A stretch of DNA of 64,000 nucleotides from JAEWWD01 sp964440115 (GCA_964440115.1 CAYTPV010000003.1:62001-126000); one strand, 5' to 3'. Positions 54,287-62,808 are shown, counted from the stretch's first letter. A program made the numbers and translations. The notes: generated by a model not told the origin, from the sequence alone.

Positions 54287-54331
54287 CAAAAAAAGACTTC
54301 TGATTACCGAAAATGTAACAGAAGCCTTTTT
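54287..54331 (-). terminator. terminator after typA
   Basis: GGCTTCTG/CAGAAGTC with a 16-nt loop, then seven T on the minus strand. Confidence 0.8.
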
Positions 54332-54355
54332 AATAAACTTTCTATAATCTATATA

Positions 54356-56167
54356 TCAAACCTTGTTCAGCTTCATGCGCATATCCTTGTTCAGTATGCG
54401 TTTGCGCATGCGGATATTTTCCGGTGTGACCTCCACCAGCTCGTCGTCGGCGATGAATTCAAGGCACTGCTCGAGCGAGAGGTTGACCGCCGGGGTAAGG
54501 CGAAGCGCTTCATCCGAACCGGAGGCGCGCATGTTGGTGACGTGCTTCTTTTTGCAGACGTTGACGACGATATCGCCCATTTTGGCATTCTCGCCCACTA
54601 CCTGGCCTTCGTATACCGGTATGCCGGGGCCTACGAACAGCCTGCCGCGTTCCTGCGTGTTGAACAGGCCATAGGAAGAGGTATCCCCCGTTTCATGCGC
54701 CACAAGGCTGCCGTGGGAACGTTCGGGCAGATCTCCCTTATAGGGGGCATAGCCGTCGAATACGTGGCTCATCACGCCGTTGCCGCGCGTATCCGTCAGC
54801 AGTTCACTGCGGTAGCCCATGAGTCCGCGCGCGGGAATGGAGAACCGAAGCCGCGTGCCTTCGTCGCCCGCTACCATATCCACAAGCTCCGCTTTTCTCG
54901 AGCCCAGCTTTTCCATGACCGCGCCCACAAATTCCTGCGGCACGTCCACGGTCAGTGCTTCCATAGGCTCCATCTTTTCGCCGTTCTCTTCATGGAATAT
55001 GACCTTAGGACGGCTGACGGCAAATTCATACCCCTGCCGACGCATGGTTTCGATGAGTATGGAAAGATGCAGCTCGCCGCGGCCGCAGACTTCAAACGCG
55101 TCGGTCGATCCCGTTTCGTTCACGCGCATGGAGACATTGGTCATGACCTCACGGAACAGCCTGTCGCGCAGATTGCGCGATGTCACATACTTGCCTTCGC
55201 GTCCCGCGAACGGGCTGTCGTTGACGACGAACAGCATGGATACCGTTGGCTCGTCGATATGTACAAAGGGCAACGGCTCCACGGCCTCCGGCGGACACGC
55301 CGTCTGGCCTACGGATAATCCTTCCACACCGGCCACGGCCACGATATCGCCTGCAGTAGCTTCTTCCACCTCGACGCGCTTGAGGCCTTCAAAGTGGTAC
55401 AGGCGGGTCAGTTTAGCGTCTTTAGGGTCTGCACCGCCGCCGCAGAGCACCACCGGCATATTGCGCCGCGCGGTGCCGCGCACGATACGGCCTACGCCGA
55501 TGCGGCCTACGTAATCATCGTAATCAATGGTGGAAAACAGTATCTGCAGCGGAGCGTCCGGATCGCCTTCGGGAGCGGGGATGGCGTTGATTATGGTATC
55601 GAACAGCGGCTGCATATCCTCAGAAAGCGCGTCCGGTTCCATGCCGGAATAGCCGTCGCGCGCGGAGGCGTACACGACGGGGAAATCCAGCTGATCCGCT
55701 GAAGCTCCAAGGTCCATGAACAGTTCCAGAGACTCGCTGACCACCTCGTAGGGGCGCGAGCCGGGCCTGTCCACTTTGTTGACTACCACGATGGGGACTT
55801 TATTGAGTTCAAGCGCCTTGCGCAGCACAAACCGTGTCTGCGGCATGCAGCCTTCAAACGCATCCACCAACAGCAGTACGCCGTCGACGAGCTGCAGTAT
55901 GCGTTCCACTTCGCCGCCGAAATCCGCGTGTCCCGGCGTATCCACGATGTTGATGCGTATGCCGCGGTAGGTCACGGCGGTGTTTTTGCTCAGTATGGTA
56001 ATACCGCGCTCGCGTTCGAGGTCGTTGCTGTCCATGACGCGTTCCTGCACCTGTTCGTTGGCGCGGAATACGCCGCTCTGCCGCAGCAGCTGATCCACCA
56101 GAGTGGTCTTGCCATGGTCTACGTGCGCGATGATGGCTACATTTCGGATTGACTCGTTCCTTTGCAT
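54356..56167 (-). CDS. typA: translational GTPase TypA/BipA
   Basis: 603 residues. GTPase motifs AHVDHGKTTLVD, DTPGHADFGGEVERIL, NKVDRPGSRP and a YASARDGY motif in the G5 position; then domains II, III and V and the BipA C-terminal domain (GLFNTQERGRLFVGPG, RASGSDEALRLTP, DELVEVTPENIRMRKR). It binds ribosomes and helps assembly and stress adaptation. GAAGGAAG box before the ATG; monocistronic. Confidence 0.98.
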   Translation of the reverse strand: MQRNESIRNVAIIAHVDHGKTTLVDQLLRQSGVFRANEQVQERVMDSNDLERERGITILSKNTAVTYRGIRINIVDTPGHADFGGEVERILQLVDGVLLLVDAFEGCMPQTRFVLRKALELNKVPIVVVNKVDRPGSRPYEVVSESLELFMDLGASADQLDFPVVYASARDGYSGMEPDALSEDMQPLFDTIINAIPAPEGDPDAPLQILFSTIDYDDYVGRIGVGRIVRGTARRNMPVVLCGGGADPKDAKLTRLYHFEGLKRVEVEEATAGDIVAVAGVEGLSVGQTACPPEAVEPLPFVHIDEPTVSMLFVVNDSPFAGREGKYVTSRNLRDRLFREVMTNVSMRVNETGSTDAFEVCGRGELHLSILIETMRRQGYEFAVSRPKVIFHEENGEKMEPMEALTVDVPQEFVGAVMEKLGSRKAELVDMVAGDEGTRLRFSIPARGLMGYRSELLTDTRGNGVMSHVFDGYAPYKGDLPERSHGSLVAHETGDTSSYGLFNTQERGRLFVGPGIPVYEGQVVGENAKMGDIVVNVCKKKHVTNMRASGSDEALRLTPAVNLSLEQCLEFIADDELVEVTPENIRMRKRILNKDMRMKLNKV

Positions 56168-56221
56168 GTTCTTCCTTCGTCCCGGTTTCTTGGATTATTG
56201 CCGTTTCCGGCGCAACAAGTA

Positions 56222-56250
56222 ATTATAGTCCATACGGAAAAAAAGTGCAA
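56222..56250 (-). promoter_or_regulatory. sigma-A promoter of typA
   Basis: TTGCAC, 17-bp spacer, TATAAT on the minus strand, about 55 bp before the start codon. Confidence 0.75.
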
Positions 56251-56332
56251 TCATTTCAATGTAAAGTGAGTGAAAATTGCTTATATGTATCTTGTTGCTT
56301 TCAGGAACAAGTATGTACTTATTAGCAAAAAA

Positions 56333-56411
56333 GTATCGCCGCCCGCAGGCGGCGACGACTGTTTATTTTATTTAATAGTGGGCGGGCTTCGCCCCCCACG
56401 CCCCCTGAATA
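56333..56411 (+). repeat. GC-rich dispersed repeat, family 2, copy E
   Basis: ATCGCCGCC/GGCGGCGA hairpin, TTTATTTTATTTAATAG linker, GGGCGGGCTTCGCCC hairpin, then CGCCCCCTGA. It lies in the 383-bp gap between typA and the tyrosine phenol-lyase-like gene. Confidence 0.88.
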
Positions 56412-56485
56412 AGTAAAAGGCCAGCTATATACATCACCAGAGCTATATCTGCCCTTCCCCTGAAACGCCAACTTGGCGTTTCGGT

Positions 56486-56542
56486 TATGGGTTCCAAGGA
56501 CCGTGACGGCCCTTGGCGGTGGGATTGGGGGCAGAGCCCCCA
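56486..56542 (-). repeat. GC-rich dispersed repeat, family 3, copy 3 (inverted)
   Basis: On the minus strand: GGGGGCTCTGCCCCC hairpin, AATCCCACCG linker, CCAAGGGCCG/CGGTCCTTGG hairpin, ending AACCC. Its end lies 9 bp from the stop of the tyrosine phenol-lyase-like gene and may serve as its terminator. Confidence 0.75.
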
Positions 56543-56550
56543 TTGCATTT

Positions 56551-57999
56551 TTACAGACTGTCTCCGAAATCTTTGCGGAACTGCGCAGCGAGCTTTTCCT
56601 GCCAATCGCTGACCGCGGCAAGGCGGCCAAAGAAGAAGCGCAGCGCGCTCGGCTCTTCCACGAACTGCAGACCGCCGATCATATCGCGGTGACCATACAG
56701 CCAAGAAATGCGGTCCACGGCGTATTCCACCTGCGAAAGCGTGAACACGCGGCGGGGCAGCGCAAGACGCAGCAATTCCATTTCGGCAAGATGCTCGGAA
56801 CCGTCGGGTTCGCGCTGTTCAGATATCGTGCCGCGCTCCATGCCGCGGATGCCGCCCGCGAGGTAAACCGCCGCCGCCAGAGCGCCTGCCGGATACTGCG
56901 TCTGCGGAATATGCGAAACAAACTTCATGGCGTTGAGATGGCAGCCAAGACCGCCCGGAGGGGTGATGACGGGCACGCCGCGCTTAATGAGCTTATTGCA
57001 CATGTATTCGATAAACTGCGGCCCCTGCGAGATGATATCTTCATCCATGGTCTCTTCCAAACCAACGGCGATGGCTTCCATTTCGCGCACGCTCATTCCG
57101 CCGTAGGTCAAAAAGCCTTCAAACATCGGCACAAGCTCCATCATCTGCGTACAGATTTCCTTGGAGTGCATGCAAATGCCGCCGCCTCGCGCAAAGCCCA
57201 GCTTACGGGCGGAGAAGTAGATGATATCCATGTTCGCCGCAAGTTCCAGCGTGATCTCGCGGGTGGTCATGTTGCGGCACGCGCCTTCGCGCTGTTTGAT
57301 GAAGTGCAGGTTATCCTGCCACAGGCTCGCATCCAGCACCGTCATAATGCCATGCGAATGCGCAAGGTTTGCGACTTCCAGCGCGTTTTCCAGCGAGAAG
57401 GGCTGGCCGCCGATGAGGTTGGTGCCCGCTTCGAGGCGGATAAAGGGGATATTCTTCGCGCCTTCTTTTTCGATGAGCTTACGCAGCCGCTCGATATCAA
57501 AGTTGCCTTTGAAGGGATGCGTGCTTTCTGTCTGCAGGCCTTCGGCGATGACCAGTTCCTCCACGCGGCCGCCCATGCGCGTAATATGCGCCTTGGGAGT
57601 GGTAAAGTGGAAGTTCATGGGGATTACATTGCCGGGCTTCACATACACCTGCGCGAGGATATGCTCGCAGGCGCGGCCCTGATGGGCGGGCAGGAAGTAC
57701 TTGGTGCCGAATATTTCGTTGACCTTGCTTTCCAGCCGGGTGAATGTGGCGCTGCCCGCGTAACTGTCGTCCGCTACCATCATGGAGGCGAGCTGGTTGT
57801 CGCTCATGGCGTTGACGCCGCTGTCGGTCAGCATATCGAGGAATATATCCTCATTTTTGAGCAGGAAGGTGTTGTTGCCGGCTTCATTGATTGCCGCAAG
57901 TCTGCGCTCCACCGGAGGCAGGTTCAGCTTCTGTACGATGCGCACCTTGTGCATTTCGAGAGGGATCTTTTCGCCGCTGAAGAATGAGATGTTCGCCAT
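56551..57999 (-). CDS. tyrosine phenol-lyase-like beta-eliminating lyase (PLP enzyme)
   Basis: 482 residues from the ATG at 57999; AGGAGA is 8 nt upstream of it but only 2 nt from an ATG two codons earlier. Fold-type I PLP lyase of the tryptophanase/tyrosine phenol-lyase family: PAHQGRACEH phosphate loop near 105, LDASLW near 222, Lys266 in FSARKLG as the Schiff-base lysine, and GGGICM. Two places favour tyrosine over tryptophan: Arg389 in GMERG, where tryptophanase has a non-polar residue, and LRFFF near 455 where tryptophanase has a histidine. These comparisons are from memory of the families. The enzyme splits tyrosine to phenol, pyruvate and ammonia, reversibly. A T-box leader controls it. 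Confidence 0.82.
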   Translation of the reverse strand: MANISFFSGEKIPLEMHKVRIVQKLNLPPVERRLAAINEAGNNTFLLKNEDIFLDMLTDSGVNAMSDNQLASMMVADDSYAGSATFTRLESKVNEIFGTKYFLPAHQGRACEHILAQVYVKPGNVIPMNFHFTTPKAHITRMGGRVEELVIAEGLQTESTHPFKGNFDIERLRKLIEKEGAKNIPFIRLEAGTNLIGGQPFSLENALEVANLAHSHGIMTVLDASLWQDNLHFIKQREGACRNMTTREITLELAANMDIIYFSARKLGFARGGGICMHSKEICTQMMELVPMFEGFLTYGGMSVREMEAIAVGLEETMDEDIISQGPQFIEYMCNKLIKRGVPVITPPGGLGCHLNAMKFVSHIPQTQYPAGALAAAVYLAGGIRGMERGTISEQREPDGSEHLAEMELLRLALPRRVFTLSQVEYAVDRISWLYGHRDMIGGLQFVEEPSALRFFFGRLAAVSDWQEKLAAQFRKDFGDSL

Positions 58000-58067
58000 T
58001 GTCATACTCTCCTTTACCTATTTGCTGTTTGTTCGGAGACATGCTTTGGCGGCCATGCCATCCCAAG

Positions 58068-58386
58068 GGGTACAAAAAACGCTCTTCCCCTGTTTACCAG
58101 AGGACGAGCGCCAAATCCCGTGTTACCACCTCAATTCGCCGACGCCTCACAGCGCCGACCTTTTCAAGTACGACAGAAAAACTTCCGCGATACTCTACCG
58201 CTATAACGGGCGAAAACCGACCCAATCTACTCGGCACAAAGCCTTTTGGTGGATTGCTGCTTGCGTGTATTCCCAGGCCGTTCCCCGCCGCCTTGCACCA
58301 ACCGGCGGCTCTCTGACGGGACACCGCGGGGAACCCCCGCCTCCCGGTACTCTTTCGCAGTCATCGCATGTATTTTATTCAATTAT
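58068..58386 (-). promoter_or_regulatory. T-box leader, specifier UAC (Tyr)
   Basis: Full T-box layout on the minus strand. Stem I has base CTGC/GCAG, loop-E halves AGTA and GAA, stems AGG/CCT and GTTCCCC/GGGGAAC, and a distal arm AGAGAG-CCGCCG/CGGCGG. Directly after GAA comes TAC followed by A, the specifier position, reading Tyr. The T-box sequence GGTGGTAACACGGG lies at 58117-58130, and the terminator CGCTC...TCCTCTG/CAGGGGA...GAGCG with six T at about 58074-58113. Confidence 0.88.
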
Positions 58387-58391
58387 TATAT

Positions 58392-58420
58392 ATAGTATAC
58401 GCTTACTTTCGACCTGTCAA
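58392..58420 (-). promoter_or_regulatory. sigma-A promoter of the T-box transcript
   Basis: TTGACA, 17-bp spacer, TACTAT on the minus strand, just upstream of the T-box. Confidence 0.85.
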
Positions 58421-58443
58421 TAGTCTGTATGCATAAGTATGCG

Positions 58444-58474
58444 TAAAAACGGAGGCGGTAAAAACCGCCCCCGT
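58444..58474 (-). terminator. terminator of the zinc-ribbon gene cluster
   Basis: ACGGGGGCGG/CCGCCTCCGT stem followed by five T on the minus strand, just after the last cluster gene. Confidence 0.85.
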
Positions 58475-58486
58475 AATCAAGAAGAG

Positions 58487-59062
58487 TTACATTTTGATAA
58501 TTTGAATGTTGCCGATGATGGGCAGCGGCTTCATTTCGCCCTTGCAGACGTTTACTATGCCGATGATCTCCAGCACGAACAAGAAAATATATGCCAGCCA
58601 TACCAATACGCCTACGATGATTGCGAGTGCCGGTGTGATCAAGGCGAATAGTGCGCCTAAAATCATACCGCCAATCATCAATGCTACATAAGATAGAAGT
58701 ACGTTTAGACCCTGTCCGGCATGGAAACGCGCAAAACGCGAATTCTTTGCAGCTACGAGCGGAACAAAAAACAGAATGCCCCAATAGGAAAGCGCAGAAA
58801 TAGCGCCGACTGCTAACGTATGCGGATCGCCGTCCGGCTCGTACGTACGCTCCGGCTGTACGGGCTGCTGATACGGCTGTTGATACGGCTGCTGGTAAGG
58901 CTGCTGATTTGCCTGCTGCTGATACTGCTGATAAGAACCCTGCTGCGACTGCTCCGGCGGAGCCGACTGCACAGCCGCCTGCTGCCCCTGCACGGTGCCG
59001 CAAACCGGGCAGAAACGCGCGTCATCCTGAATCTGCGTGCCGCACTGTCCACAAAATGCCAT
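58487..59062 (-). CDS. zinc-ribbon membrane protein with DUF4870-type domain
   Basis: 191 residues. N-terminal zinc ribbon (CGQCG, CPVCG), then a Gln/Pro/Tyr-rich linker with QQPY repeats (about 30-75), then four membrane helices with AISALSYWGILFFVPL and FARFHAGQGLNVLL, as in DUF4870. Function unknown. AGGAGG box. It is the last gene of a five-gene run of zinc-ribbon proteins and has the same build as its upstream neighbour. Confidence 0.85.
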   Translation of the reverse strand: MAFCGQCGTQIQDDARFCPVCGTVQGQQAAVQSAPPEQSQQGSYQQYQQQANQQPYQQPYQQPYQQPVQPERTYEPDGDPHTLAVGAISALSYWGILFFVPLVAAKNSRFARFHAGQGLNVLLSYVALMIGGMILGALFALITPALAIIVGVLVWLAYIFLFVLEIIGIVNVCKGEMKPLPIIGNIQIIKM

Positions 59063-59111
59063 ATGATGATACCTCCTTGTTGGAATAGGTTCGAATTACG
59101 ATGCCGACGGA

Positions 59112-59654
59112 TTACAGTATGAAGGGCAGTATCGCGCCCATCTGTCCATCAAAGTTGTACATAAAGTCATTGAAAGAACCGCCGCCTAGTTCCTTTGCGA
59201 TGGTGGCAAAGATAGATACCATAGCCGCACCGAGCAGAATGGATAAGACGATTCCAATCGCGATGAGTATCAGCGTAGCGCGCGCCAGATTGCGGCGATT
59301 GGGATTGGATGTAGCGCCGCAGGCCCACACGATCGCAATGATAAAGCCGGCGATGGGTAGCGCCATCAGCAAGAGACTGCCGACATACGCCCATGTGCCC
59401 ATGGGCGGCACGGCGGCCTCCACGGGCTTGCCAGCAGGCGGCTGCTGTGCGTAATTGGGCTGTGTGTACGCAGGCTGTACATACCCGGGCTGTGCCGCAT
59501 TCGGCTGTGCATTGCCGGGCTGTGTGTACGGCTGACCGTATTGAGACTGCTGTTTGGGAGGCTCTGAAGCCTGCAGGCCCTGATCCGCGCCGCAGGTTGT
59601 GCAAAAACGCGTATCTTCCCCAATCTGCGCGCCGCACTGGTTACAAAATGCCAT
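59112..59654 (-). CDS. zinc-ribbon protein with Gln/Pro linker and three membrane helices
   Basis: 180 residues. Zinc ribbon CNQCG/CTTCG, then a linker of NAQP/PGYVQPAYTQP-type repeats (about 30-80), then three hydrophobic segments (about 88-110, 128-155, and the C-terminus) with CGATSNPNRRNLARATLIL between. Function unknown. Paralogue of the next gene in the ribbon and linker parts, but the membrane domain differs. Confidence 0.8.
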   Translation of the reverse strand: MAFCNQCGAQIGEDTRFCTTCGADQGLQASEPPKQQSQYGQPYTQPGNAQPNAAQPGYVQPAYTQPNYAQQPPAGKPVEAAVPPMGTWAYVGSLLLMALPIAGFIIAIVWACGATSNPNRRNLARATLILIAIGIVLSILLGAAMVSIFATIAKELGGGSFNDFMYNFDGQMGAILPFIL

Positions 59655-59685
59655 ACAATATTCCCCCTCTTTTTTATATCCGTTG

Positions 59686-60435
59686 TTACATCAGCTTTGC
59701 GCCGCATTCGCCGCAAAACTTAACGCCCGGCTCGGCCTGCGCCCCGCAGGCAGGGCATTTGAGCACGCGCGGGGCAGTCATGCTCGCGCCGCACTCGTTG
59801 CAGAATTTTACGCCGGGCGCCATCTGCGCCCCGCAGGCAGGGCAGGCAACCCGCCCCATGCTCGCGCCGCAGTTGTTGCAGAACTTTCCGTTGCCGGCGG
59901 GCTTGCCGCAGACGGGACAGACTGTCGTTTTGCTTTCCAGCTTACCCGTCCATACGGTGGCCGTTTCCGCCAATTCGTCAATATTGCGCTGCATAGCCGT
60001 CGCACGCGCTTTGGCGACGTAAACTTCCTGCCTGGGCGCACAGTTTACGCACAGACCTTCGTCTTCGTTATAATCCGAATCGCAGACCCACTGGTGGCAG
60101 CCGTGGCAGCGGTGAAAATGCTGCTGCGCTTCATTCTGCGCGCGCTCAAAGGCAAGCTCATGCTCCTTGTGCCATTCGGGGCTCTGCCCCTCAAAGCGCT
60201 CAGACAGCACATTGCCGCCGCGCTCTATGCTGTACCCGATGCCGCCCAGCCCGAGCAGGTTGCCCACGATGCTGGCGCCCTGCGCAATCCCGCGCAGACC
60301 GCGGCCTTTGCGGTATGTCTCGGATTCGATAAACGAGCTTTTATAGCCGTCCTGGCAGATATCGCAGTAAAACGTGAACTGGAAACCGGCCTCTGTGGAG
60401 TTATCCTCGTAGTTGCGTGTAAAGGATTTGAGCAT
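59686..60435 (-). CDS. multi-zinc-ribbon (DZANK-type) protein
   Basis: 249 residues. The N-terminal part has FTFYCDICQDGYKSSFI and a Gly-rich segment (RGIAQGASIVGNLLGLGGIGY), then Cys pairs in HRCHGCHQWVC and GLCVNCAP. The C-terminal 80 residues are three tandem zinc ribbons (CPVCG/CNNCG, CPACG/CNECG, CPACG/CGECG). No signal peptide; cytosolic and probably a binding or scaffold protein. GGGGAGG ribosome binding site. Function unknown. Confidence 0.8.
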   Translation of the reverse strand: MLKSFTRNYEDNSTEAGFQFTFYCDICQDGYKSSFIESETYRKGRGLRGIAQGASIVGNLLGLGGIGYSIERGGNVLSERFEGQSPEWHKEHELAFERAQNEAQQHFHRCHGCHQWVCDSDYNEDEGLCVNCAPRQEVYVAKARATAMQRNIDELAETATVWTGKLESKTTVCPVCGKPAGNGKFCNNCGASMGRVACPACGAQMAPGVKFCNECGASMTAPRVLKCPACGAQAEPGVKFCGECGAKLM

Positions 60436-60467
60436 TGCTATCCTCCCCTATATTGCTAAACGTATCT

Positions 60468-60803
60468 CTATTTTCTTTCGGGCATTTTTTTGCCGCAGGC
60501 GGTGCATTTGGTATTCTGGAAAAACTGCATCTGCGCACACCGGCGGTTGGCGCACTGCACCATGAGGCTTGCGCCGCACTGTTCGCACTTTTCCTGTACA
60601 AAAGTGGGCTTGCCGCAGGCAGGGCACGTGACATACAGCTGCCTTCCGCAGCCGGAGCACACGGCAAACCCTTTCTGCACGGGCTTGAGACAGGTTGGGC
60701 ATAGATACCCGAACGGACTCCCACTGCCGCAGCGCGGACAAAACCGCGCGTCGCGCTCTAACAGCAGGCCGCAATGCATGCAGGGCTGTTTATAGGTCGC
60801 CAT
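60468..60803 (-). CDS. small protein made of four zinc ribbons
   Basis: 111 residues with eight CxxC-type pairs in four ribbon units (CMHCG/CPRCG, CPTC/CSGCG, CPACG/CEQCG, CANRRC/CTACG) and almost nothing else. AAAGGAG box before the ATG. It probably binds zinc and partner proteins; function unknown. 32 bp upstream of the multi-ribbon protein gene in the same cluster. Confidence 0.8.
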   Translation of the reverse strand: MATYKQPCMHCGLLLERDARFCPRCGSGSPFGYLCPTCLKPVQKGFAVCSGCGRQLYVTCPACGKPTFVQEKCEQCGASLMVQCANRRCAQMQFFQNTKCTACGKKMPERK

Positions 60804-60846
60804 CGCATACTCCTTTTATCGTATCAATACGCTCAAACATGACCGA

Positions 60847-61326
60847 TTATTGCGGCAGTTTTGCGCCGCACTCTCCGCAGAACCGCGTGCCTCGCGGATT
60901 TTCAGCGCCGCACTGTCCGCAGAAGCACTTGGCGGATGCGCCCAGCTTCGCGCCGCATTCCTGACAGAATTTCACGCCTTCCGGATTCTCGTGGCCGCAG
61001 GACGGGCAAGTGCAGCTTTCGCGCGCTTCACGCTCTTTCTTTTCCTTGCCTTCCTTTTCCGCAACCGCTTCCTCATACTTTGCTTTTGCCTGCACGATAT
61101 TCTGCTGCACAAGCTTCAGCCGTGAGCCTTCTTCCGCAAACGCCGACACACCGTACTGCTCGACGGCCTTTTTGCCGATAGAAGCATACAGCTCGGTTTC
61201 CTGCGAAAGCAGGTCGTTGAGGTCCGTCTGCGTGGTCATTACCTTTACGTCGGGGTCATCCTTGGGCATAAAGCCGGAGAGACCCTTCATCAAACCGCCA
61301 AGTCCGCCGAATAGATCGTTTGCCAT
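60847..61326 (-). CDS. coiled-coil protein with two C-terminal zinc ribbons
   Basis: 159 residues from the ATG at 61326, where the gene-like sequence begins (MANDLFGGLGGLMKGLSG). A Gly-rich N-terminus, a helical segment (about 35-105) rich in Glu/Lys/Ala (QQNIVQAKAKYEEAVAEKEG), and two zinc ribbons (CPSCG/CQECG, CGQCG/CGECG). First gene of the zinc-ribbon cluster. Function unknown; the shape suggests a multimerising adaptor. Confidence 0.82.
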   Translation of the reverse strand: MANDLFGGLGGLMKGLSGFMPKDDPDVKVMTTQTDLNDLLSQETELYASIGKKAVEQYGVSAFAEEGSRLKLVQQNIVQAKAKYEEAVAEKEGKEKKEREARESCTCPSCGHENPEGVKFCQECGAKLGASAKCFCGQCGAENPRGTRFCGECGAKLPQ

Positions 61327-61488
61327 GGTTGACCGTCCCCCTGATATGCAAAAAATAGCAATTGCCGGACGCCTTGCTATTCGCCGCGAGGCTGCCGGCA
61401 ATGTTACCTATATTATGCCATATGCAGTGTATATTGTATATCCCCGTGAATGCTGATTTAGATGTGTTTTTGTCGTGTGGGGCCCGGT

Positions 61489-62760
61489 TTACGCCTTGTT
61501 TCTCTCAATCGCAGCGCCGATTTGCGTGAGCTTCTGCTCCATGTTCTCATACCCGCGATCCGTGAATTCAATATTATGTACAGTGGAAGTTCCCTTTGCT
61601 GAAAGCGCCGCCACGATCAACGCCGCGCCCGCACGCAGATCTGAAGCATACAGCGGCGCGCCTGTCAGGCGTTCGACGCCTTCGACCATCGCGGTGCGGC
61701 TGTTCAACGTAATGACGGCACCCATGCGCTGCAGTTCTCCCACATGGTTAAAGCGTTCCTCAAATATGTTTTCCATGATGAAACTGTTGCCGTTCGCGCG
61801 GGCGAGATATGCCATCATGGGCTGCTGCAGGTCTGTGGGAAAGCCGGGATAGGGCAATGTTTTGATATTGATGGCGCGAGGACGCTCGCAGCCAATCACC
61901 TGAATGTAGAATTCCCTGCCGTCGTCACCCTCTATGACGGTAGCGCCGCTTTCCATAAGCTTGGCAGAAATCGCCTCCAAGTGCGTGGGAATCACGTTTT
62001 TGATTACGACGTTGCCGCCCGTGGCGGCCGCGGCAATCATATACGTACCCGCTTCGATCTGATCGGGGATGATTGCGTAATTGCAGCCGTGCAGCCGGGA
62101 TACGCCCGTGATACGGATGACGTCCGTGCCCGCGCCTTTGACGCGCGCGCCCATCATGTTAAGAAAGTTGGCTACGTCTACGACATGCGGTTCCTTTGCG
62201 GCATTGGAGAGTATGGTATGCCCTTCCGCCATAACGGCAGCCATCATGACATTGATGGTCGCGCCGACGCTGACGACGTCAAAATAAATTTCCGCGCCAA
62301 CAAGCCGTTTTGCGCGCGCTTTGACCAGCCCATCTTCGAGCACGACTTCCGCGCCCAGCGCGCGCATGCCCTTGATGTGCTGATCGATGGGGCGGGGGCC
62401 GATCACGCAGCCGCCGGGCAGCGCAAGCTCCGCATGACCGTATCGGCCGAGCATTGCACCCAGCAGATAATAGGAAGCGCGCAGGGAGCTTACCATATCG
62501 AATGTAACGGAAAACTGATTGATACCGGAAGCGTCGACATGCATGACGCCGCCCGGTGAAAAGCTGACATTGGCGCCCATATTCGAGAGTATCTCTTTGA
62601 GAATATTGACATCTTCAATAAAGGGCAGGTTTTCCAGCGTGCACGGCGCACCCGCGAGTATAGCGGCGGGGATAATGGCTACAGCGGCGTTTTTTGCGCC
62701 GCTGATCGTTACAGTTCCTTCGAGCGGCCTACCGCCCTGTATGGTATACCATTGCTTCAA
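61489..62760 (-). CDS. murA: UDP-N-acetylglucosamine 1-carboxyvinyltransferase
   Basis: 423 residues starting at TTG 62760, because AGGAGA lies 7 nt before it; the ATG at 62778 would put that box inside the gene. MurA adds enolpyruvate to UDP-GlcNAc, the first committed step of peptidoglycan synthesis. Motifs: GGRPLEGTVTISGAKNAA, the active-site Cys in LPGGCVIGPRPID, IPDQIEAGTYM, and YPGFPTDLQQPMMA. The Cys is kept, so fosfomycin sensitivity is expected. Upstream of the zinc-ribbon cluster on the same strand, 162 bp apart. Confidence 0.97.
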   Translation of the reverse strand: MKQWYTIQGGRPLEGTVTISGAKNAAVAIIPAAILAGAPCTLENLPFIEDVNILKEILSNMGANVSFSPGGVMHVDASGINQFSVTFDMVSSLRASYYLLGAMLGRYGHAELALPGGCVIGPRPIDQHIKGMRALGAEVVLEDGLVKARAKRLVGAEIYFDVVSVGATINVMMAAVMAEGHTILSNAAKEPHVVDVANFLNMMGARVKGAGTDVIRITGVSRLHGCNYAIIPDQIEAGTYMIAAAATGGNVVIKNVIPTHLEAISAKLMESGATVIEGDDGREFYIQVIGCERPRAINIKTLPYPGFPTDLQQPMMAYLARANGNSFIMENIFEERFNHVGELQRMGAVITLNSRTAMVEGVERLTGAPLYASDLRAGAALIVAALSAKGTSTVHNIEFTDRGYENMEQKLTQIGAAIERNKA

Positions 62761-62808
62761 GCTGAAGTCTCCTTGCAATAGATTGGCGTTGCTAAAATGA
62801 ACGCCGGC

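Noticed and set aside
56473..57987. 504-codon plus-strand frame
   Set aside because: Antisense shadow of the tyrosine phenol-lyase-like gene.
58254..58276. TGG near the T-box specifier loop, which would mean a tryptophan T-box
   Set aside because: The TGG lies before the loop-E GAA, inside the paired stem. The triplet after GAA is TAC followed by A, which fits the specifier position.
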